From assembly GCF_030540875.1 (NCBI RefSeq), contig NZ_JAUOEM010000006.1:62001-126000 (forward strand): a DNA stretch of 64,000 nt, in the 5' to 3' direction. A program made the translations under genes and the position numbers. The notes under the pieces are model-generated. The model saw only the letters and a program-made list of their open reading frames with translations. It was not told where the DNA came from and ran no database searches. Positions 61,287 through 64,000 of this stretch are shown here, piece by piece (the first letter of the stretch is position 1; every line of letters begins with the position of its first letter). The DNA is from Flavivirga amylovorans. Its GTDB lineage: Bacteria > Bacteroidota > Bacteroidia > Flavobacteriales > Flavobacteriaceae.

Positions 61287-62960
61287 ATGAAGAATAATTT
61301 TTTAGCCGCACAATCGGTACTAGAAAATTTAGACTGGGTCGTGTTAGGAATTTATTTTTTAGCTCTTGTTGCTGTAGCCGTATGGGTCGTGCTACAAAAA
61401 AATAAAAATACCGAGGATTATTTTTTAGCAGGACGAAATGTAGGATGGTTTGTCATTGGAGCTTCGATTTTTGCTTCTAATATTGGATCTGAGCATGTTG
61501 TAGGTCTAGCTGGAACAGGTTTTGAGTCTGGAACCCCTATGGCACATTACGAACTTCATGCTTGGATTGTATTGTTACTAGGCTGGCTGTTTTTGCCATT
61601 TTACATTAGAAGTGGAGCCTTTACCATGCCCGAATTTTTAGAAAAACGTTTCGATTCGCGATCCAGATGGTTTTTATCTTTATTCTCTTTAGTTGCTTAT
61701 GTACTTACTAAAGTATCTGTAACGATATATGCTGGAGGTATTGTTGTTTCAGAATTATTGGGTATTCCTTTTTGGTACGGTGCTATAGGCATTGTCGTAT
61801 TTACTGGAATTTACACAGTTGTGGGAGGTATGAAAGCCGTAATATATACAGAAACCTTACAAACCGTTATCTTAATCTTAGGTTCTATAATCATTACCTA
61901 TTTAGGATTACAGGAAGTTGGTGGATGGGCTCAACTTAGAGAAACAGTTACAGCTGTAAGCCCTGATCATTTTAATATGTGGAGACCAATGAATGATCCA
62001 GATTTTCCTTGGACAGGATTATTAATTGGAGGCACCATTGTAGGTATTTGGTATTGGTGTACAGATCAATATATCGTGCAAAGAACATTAGCCGCTAACA
62101 ATATTAAGATAGGGAGAAGAGGCGCTATTTTTGGTGCGTACTTAAAATTATTACCAATTTTAATCTTTTTAGTACCAGGAATTATTGCGTTTGCATTATC
62201 CATACAAAACCCAGAAGTATTTTCGGTTGAAAAAGCAGATAGAGCATTTCCAATGTTAGTAAAAACATTATTACCTGTTGGTTTAAAAGGGCTGGTAGCA
62301 GGTGGTTTAATGGCCGCATTAATGAGTTCTCTAGCATCGGTATTTAATTCTTGTTCTACTATATTTACTATTGATATTTACAAAAAATTAAAGCCTGAAA
62401 AATCTGAAAAGTCATTACTTAGAACTGGTAAGGTTGCCACTGGGTTTATTGTAATATTAGGTATTATATGGATTCCTATTATGGAAAAAATTGGAGGTGG
62501 TGTCATGTATCAGTATCTTCAAAACGTACAATCGTATATAGCGCCACCAGTAACAGCTGTATTTTTACTTGGTATTATATGGAAACGTGTAAACTCTACA
62601 GCCGCAATTACAACCTTATTGGCTGGATTAGGCCTATTAGTTATACGACTGAGTTCAGAAATTTACTATCAGCCACAAATAGCAGCTGGAGAAAGTATAG
62701 ATGGTTTTATTTATAGTTTTGCGACTATCAATTTTGCTCATATGGCAATATTCATGTTTGTTTTCTCTGTCATACTTTGTATTTCGGTAAGCTTAACAAC
62801 TACAGCACCTGACTATAGCCTTATTAAAGGACTTGCGTTTGGAACACTTACTAACGAACAGAAAGCCTCTAACAAAGATAGTTATGATAAAATAGACGTT
62901 GTATTATCTATCATTCTAGTTGTATTGGTAATTGGTGTTTTAAGTTACTTTACAGGATGA
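61287..62960 (+). CDS. Sodium/solute symporter (SSS family), probable xylose transporter
   Basis: The 557-residue protein has about fourteen membrane segments and the family blocks YFLAGRNVGWFVIGASIFAS-NIGSEH, GIYTVVGGMKAVIYTETLQT and LVAGGLMAALMSSLASVFNS-CSTIF. It resembles SGLT-type sugar/sodium symporters. Placement as the last gene of the xylA operon points to D-xylose uptake across the inner membrane, in keeping with the absence of a xylose ABC transporter. A perfect bidirectional palindrome terminates the operon. Confidence 0.9.
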   Translation: MKNNFLAAQSVLENLDWVVLGIYFLALVAVAVWVVLQKNKNTEDYFLAGRNVGWFVIGASIFASNIGSEHVVGLAGTGFESGTPMAHYELHAWIVLLLGWLFLPFYIRSGAFTMPEFLEKRFDSRSRWFLSLFSLVAYVLTKVSVTIYAGGIVVSELLGIPFWYGAIGIVVFTGIYTVVGGMKAVIYTETLQTVILILGSIIITYLGLQEVGGWAQLRETVTAVSPDHFNMWRPMNDPDFPWTGLLIGGTIVGIWYWCTDQYIVQRTLAANNIKIGRRGAIFGAYLKLLPILIFLVPGIIAFALSIQNPEVFSVEKADRAFPMLVKTLLPVGLKGLVAGGLMAALMSSLASVFNSCSTIFTIDIYKKLKPEKSEKSLLRTGKVATGFIVILGIIWIPIMEKIGGGVMYQYLQNVQSYIAPPVTAVFLLGIIWKRVNSTAAITTLLAGLGLLVIRLSSEIYYQPQIAAGESIDGFIYSFATINFAHMAIFMFVFSVILCISVSLTTTAPDYSLIKGLAFGTLTNEQKASNKDSYDKIDVVLSIILVVLVIGVLSYFTG

Positions 62961-63004
62961 TAATCATTAAAAACAATTAAGTTAATTAATTTAGCTTTCT
63001 CAAT

Positions 63005-63042
63005 AAAAAACCCTTTTGAAGATATCTTCAAAAGGGTTTTTT
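63005..63042. terminator. Perfect palindromic bidirectional terminator
   Basis: The 38 bases from AAAAAACCCTTTTGAAGATA to TTTTTT are a perfect palindrome centred on GATATC, with A-run and T-run ends. It separates the xylose operon from the convergent coiled-coil gene and serves both strands. Confidence 0.9.
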
Positions 63043-63078
63043 ATTACTTTTATTTAAAAGGTTGGTATTATTTTTTAA

Positions 63079-63348
63079 TTAACCAGCTTTTTGTTTTTCT
63101 TTCATTTTTTCTAGCAACATAAGTTCATGCTTAATTTCTTCTTTCCGTTTATTAAATTTTCGGAATTTCTCATCTCTAGCTTCTTGATTTATAACACGCT
63201 GTTGACGTCTTAATTCTTCTTTTTGAGCTTCTTTTTTCTTTTCTTTTTTAAGCTTCATTTTTTCCATAGCTACCGATAAATACGAGTAACCATACATACT
63301 TAAAAATAATAGCGCAATTATGCCTAATATAACGTAACCGTTTTCCAT
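63079..63348 (-). CDS. Small membrane-anchored coiled-coil protein
   Basis: The 89-residue protein has one N-terminal membrane segment (YVILGIIALLFLSMYGYSYL) followed by a highly charged coiled coil of lysine, glutamate and arginine to the end. I do not recognise a family. Similar short membrane-plus-coiled-coil proteins are common in flavobacteria and are annotated as hypothetical. It is a lone gene, transcribed opposite to the xylose operon, with a 205-base AT-rich gap to the rhodanese gene. Function unknown. Confidence 0.65.
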   Translation of the reverse strand: MENGYVILGIIALLFLSMYGYSYLSVAMEKMKLKKEKKKEAQKEELRRQQRVINQEARDEKFRKFNKRKEEIKHELMLLEKMKEKQKAG

Positions 63349-63553
63349 TTTTTCTATAAATATATAAGACTTTATTAAATAATTAAAACCTTAAAAAGAA
63401 GCTATTTAAATTCTAAAACAGCAAGCTTTTACATAAAGATATAAAAAATCATTTCTCACTTAAAAATAAAAAAGGTAAAGTACCCAAAAAGTAGTTGAAT
63501 GAGCTAATTAGTCAAAAAAACAGAATGGGCTATTATTATAAATTGAATAGCTC

Positions 63554-63952
63554 TTACTCAGTCTTGATATGAAAGCCCTCTTTTTTCCACCTAAGAATCC
63601 CTCCTTCTATATCATAAATCTCAGTAAAACCAGCATCAAATAGCTTCCTACTACTTTTTGCACTACGCCTCCCCGATTTACAATACAAAATGACAGGCTT
63701 TGTTTTATCTAATTTTTTAATATTTTCATCAAAATCATCCGAAAAGAAATCGATATTTTGTGCCCCTTCTATATACCCTTCTTTAAACTCTTTAGGTGTT
63801 CTAACATCTATAATTTGTAAAGATTTTTCAATTAAAAGTGTTTTTACCTCTTTTGGAGAAACTACTTTAATAACATCTTTAGATAGCGACTCCTTACAAC
63901 TAGTTGCGCCTATACTAAATATAGTGCATAAAAATATTAATAATCGCTTCAT
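63554..63952 (-). CDS. Rhodanese-like domain lipoprotein
   Basis: The 132-residue protein has a lipoprotein signal (FLCTIFSIGATSC, Cys19) and one rhodanese domain: IIDVRTPKEFKEGYIEGAQN, then the active-site loop VILYCKSGRRS with C91. It is likely a periplasmic or membrane-attached sulfurtransferase, with C91 carrying a persulfide. The loop of six residues after the cysteine is of the standard sulfur-accepting type. It lies between the coiled-coil gene and the cut-off gene at the end of the window. Confidence 0.88.
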   Translation of the reverse strand: MKRLLIFLCTIFSIGATSCKESLSKDVIKVVSPKEVKTLLIEKSLQIIDVRTPKEFKEGYIEGAQNIDFFSDDFDENIKKLDKTKPVILYCKSGRRSAKSSRKLFDAGFTEIYDIEGGILRWKKEGFHIKTE

Positions 63953-63962
63953 GTAAGCAGTA

Positions 63963-64000
63963 TTAATCTAAATCAACTAAATCACCAGTCCATTCTAAAA
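63963..64000 (-). CDS. C-terminal end of an unknown gene, cut off by the window
   Basis: The minus strand is open from the window end to a TAA at 63963-63965 and encodes LEWTGDLVDLD as last residues. With only twelve codons no family can be assigned. The position just upstream of the rhodanese gene on the same strand suggests that it belongs to the same transcription unit. Confidence 0.35.
   Translation of the reverse strand, partial: LEWTGDLVDLD

Overview
The window is AT-rich chromosomal DNA from a member of the Bacteroidota, most likely a marine, alga-associated Flavobacteriaceae. The signs are two SusC/SusD pairs, many short lipoprotein signal peptides, formylglycine sulfatases, candidate -7 elements of the Bacteroidota form TAnnTTTG, and a tmRNA with tag GENNYALAA. 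No tRNA, rRNA, CRISPR array, insertion sequence or prophage was seen.

Layout. Positions 1-4.3 kb hold housekeeping genes: a truncated creD, two small membrane proteins, an SDR and a saccharopine-dehydrogenase-like enzyme. A putative structured RNA and the tmRNA gene (ssrA) follow at 4.4-5.1 kb. From 5.1 to 36 kb lies a large polysaccharide utilisation locus (PUL). It has two minus-strand sulfatases, kduI with a DUF4861 lipoprotein, kduD, a membrane-spanning LuxR-type regulator, and then a long plus-strand run: susC, susD, a double-LamG lipoprotein, two GH144-type glucanase paralogues, an esterase, GH3, GH2 with a malectin-like end, a second esterase, a third sulfatase and GH97. Relics of a MaoC dehydratase, a DUF6786-like protein and an endonuclease/exonuclease/phosphatase-family protein lie in its gaps. 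From 36.5 to 48 kb, all on the minus strand, is a second transport system: ECF sigma factor, FecR anti-sigma factor, STN-type SusC, SusD, a tiny HTH protein, an EF-hand/cysteine-rich exported protein and an M16 metallopeptidase. From 48 to 57 kb is a sugar-acid pathway with a divergent AraC regulator. From 57.3 to 63 kb is a xylose module (GntR-type regulator, xylB, xylA, sodium/sugar symporter). The end holds a small membrane coiled-coil protein, a rhodanese and the tail of another gene.

How they work together. KduI and KduD convert the 4-deoxy-5-keto-uronate released from unsaturated uronic acids to 2-keto-3-deoxygluconate (KDG). The 49-57 kb cluster can be read as a complete route from L-galactose to the same KDG: FucP-type permease, mutarotase, L-fucose/L-galactose dehydrogenase, COG3618 lactonase, LgoD-like L-galactonate dehydrogenase, tagaturonate reductase and altronate dehydratase, without uronate isomerase. 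The xylose module feeds the pentose phosphate pathway. The PUL enzymes suggest a sulfated, O-acylated glycan containing glucose, galactose or uronic acid; its identity cannot be fixed, because no polysaccharide lyase is present here. The 36-48 kb system looks more like import of a peptide or other non-carbohydrate ligand than a sugar PUL.

The best leads are the L-galactose-to-KDG cluster, the phased TACGTCA sites before the first susC, the 160-bp hairpin element before kduI, two stem-closed candidate small RNAs, and the HTH/EF-hand/cysteine-rich pair beside the FecI/FecR-type system.
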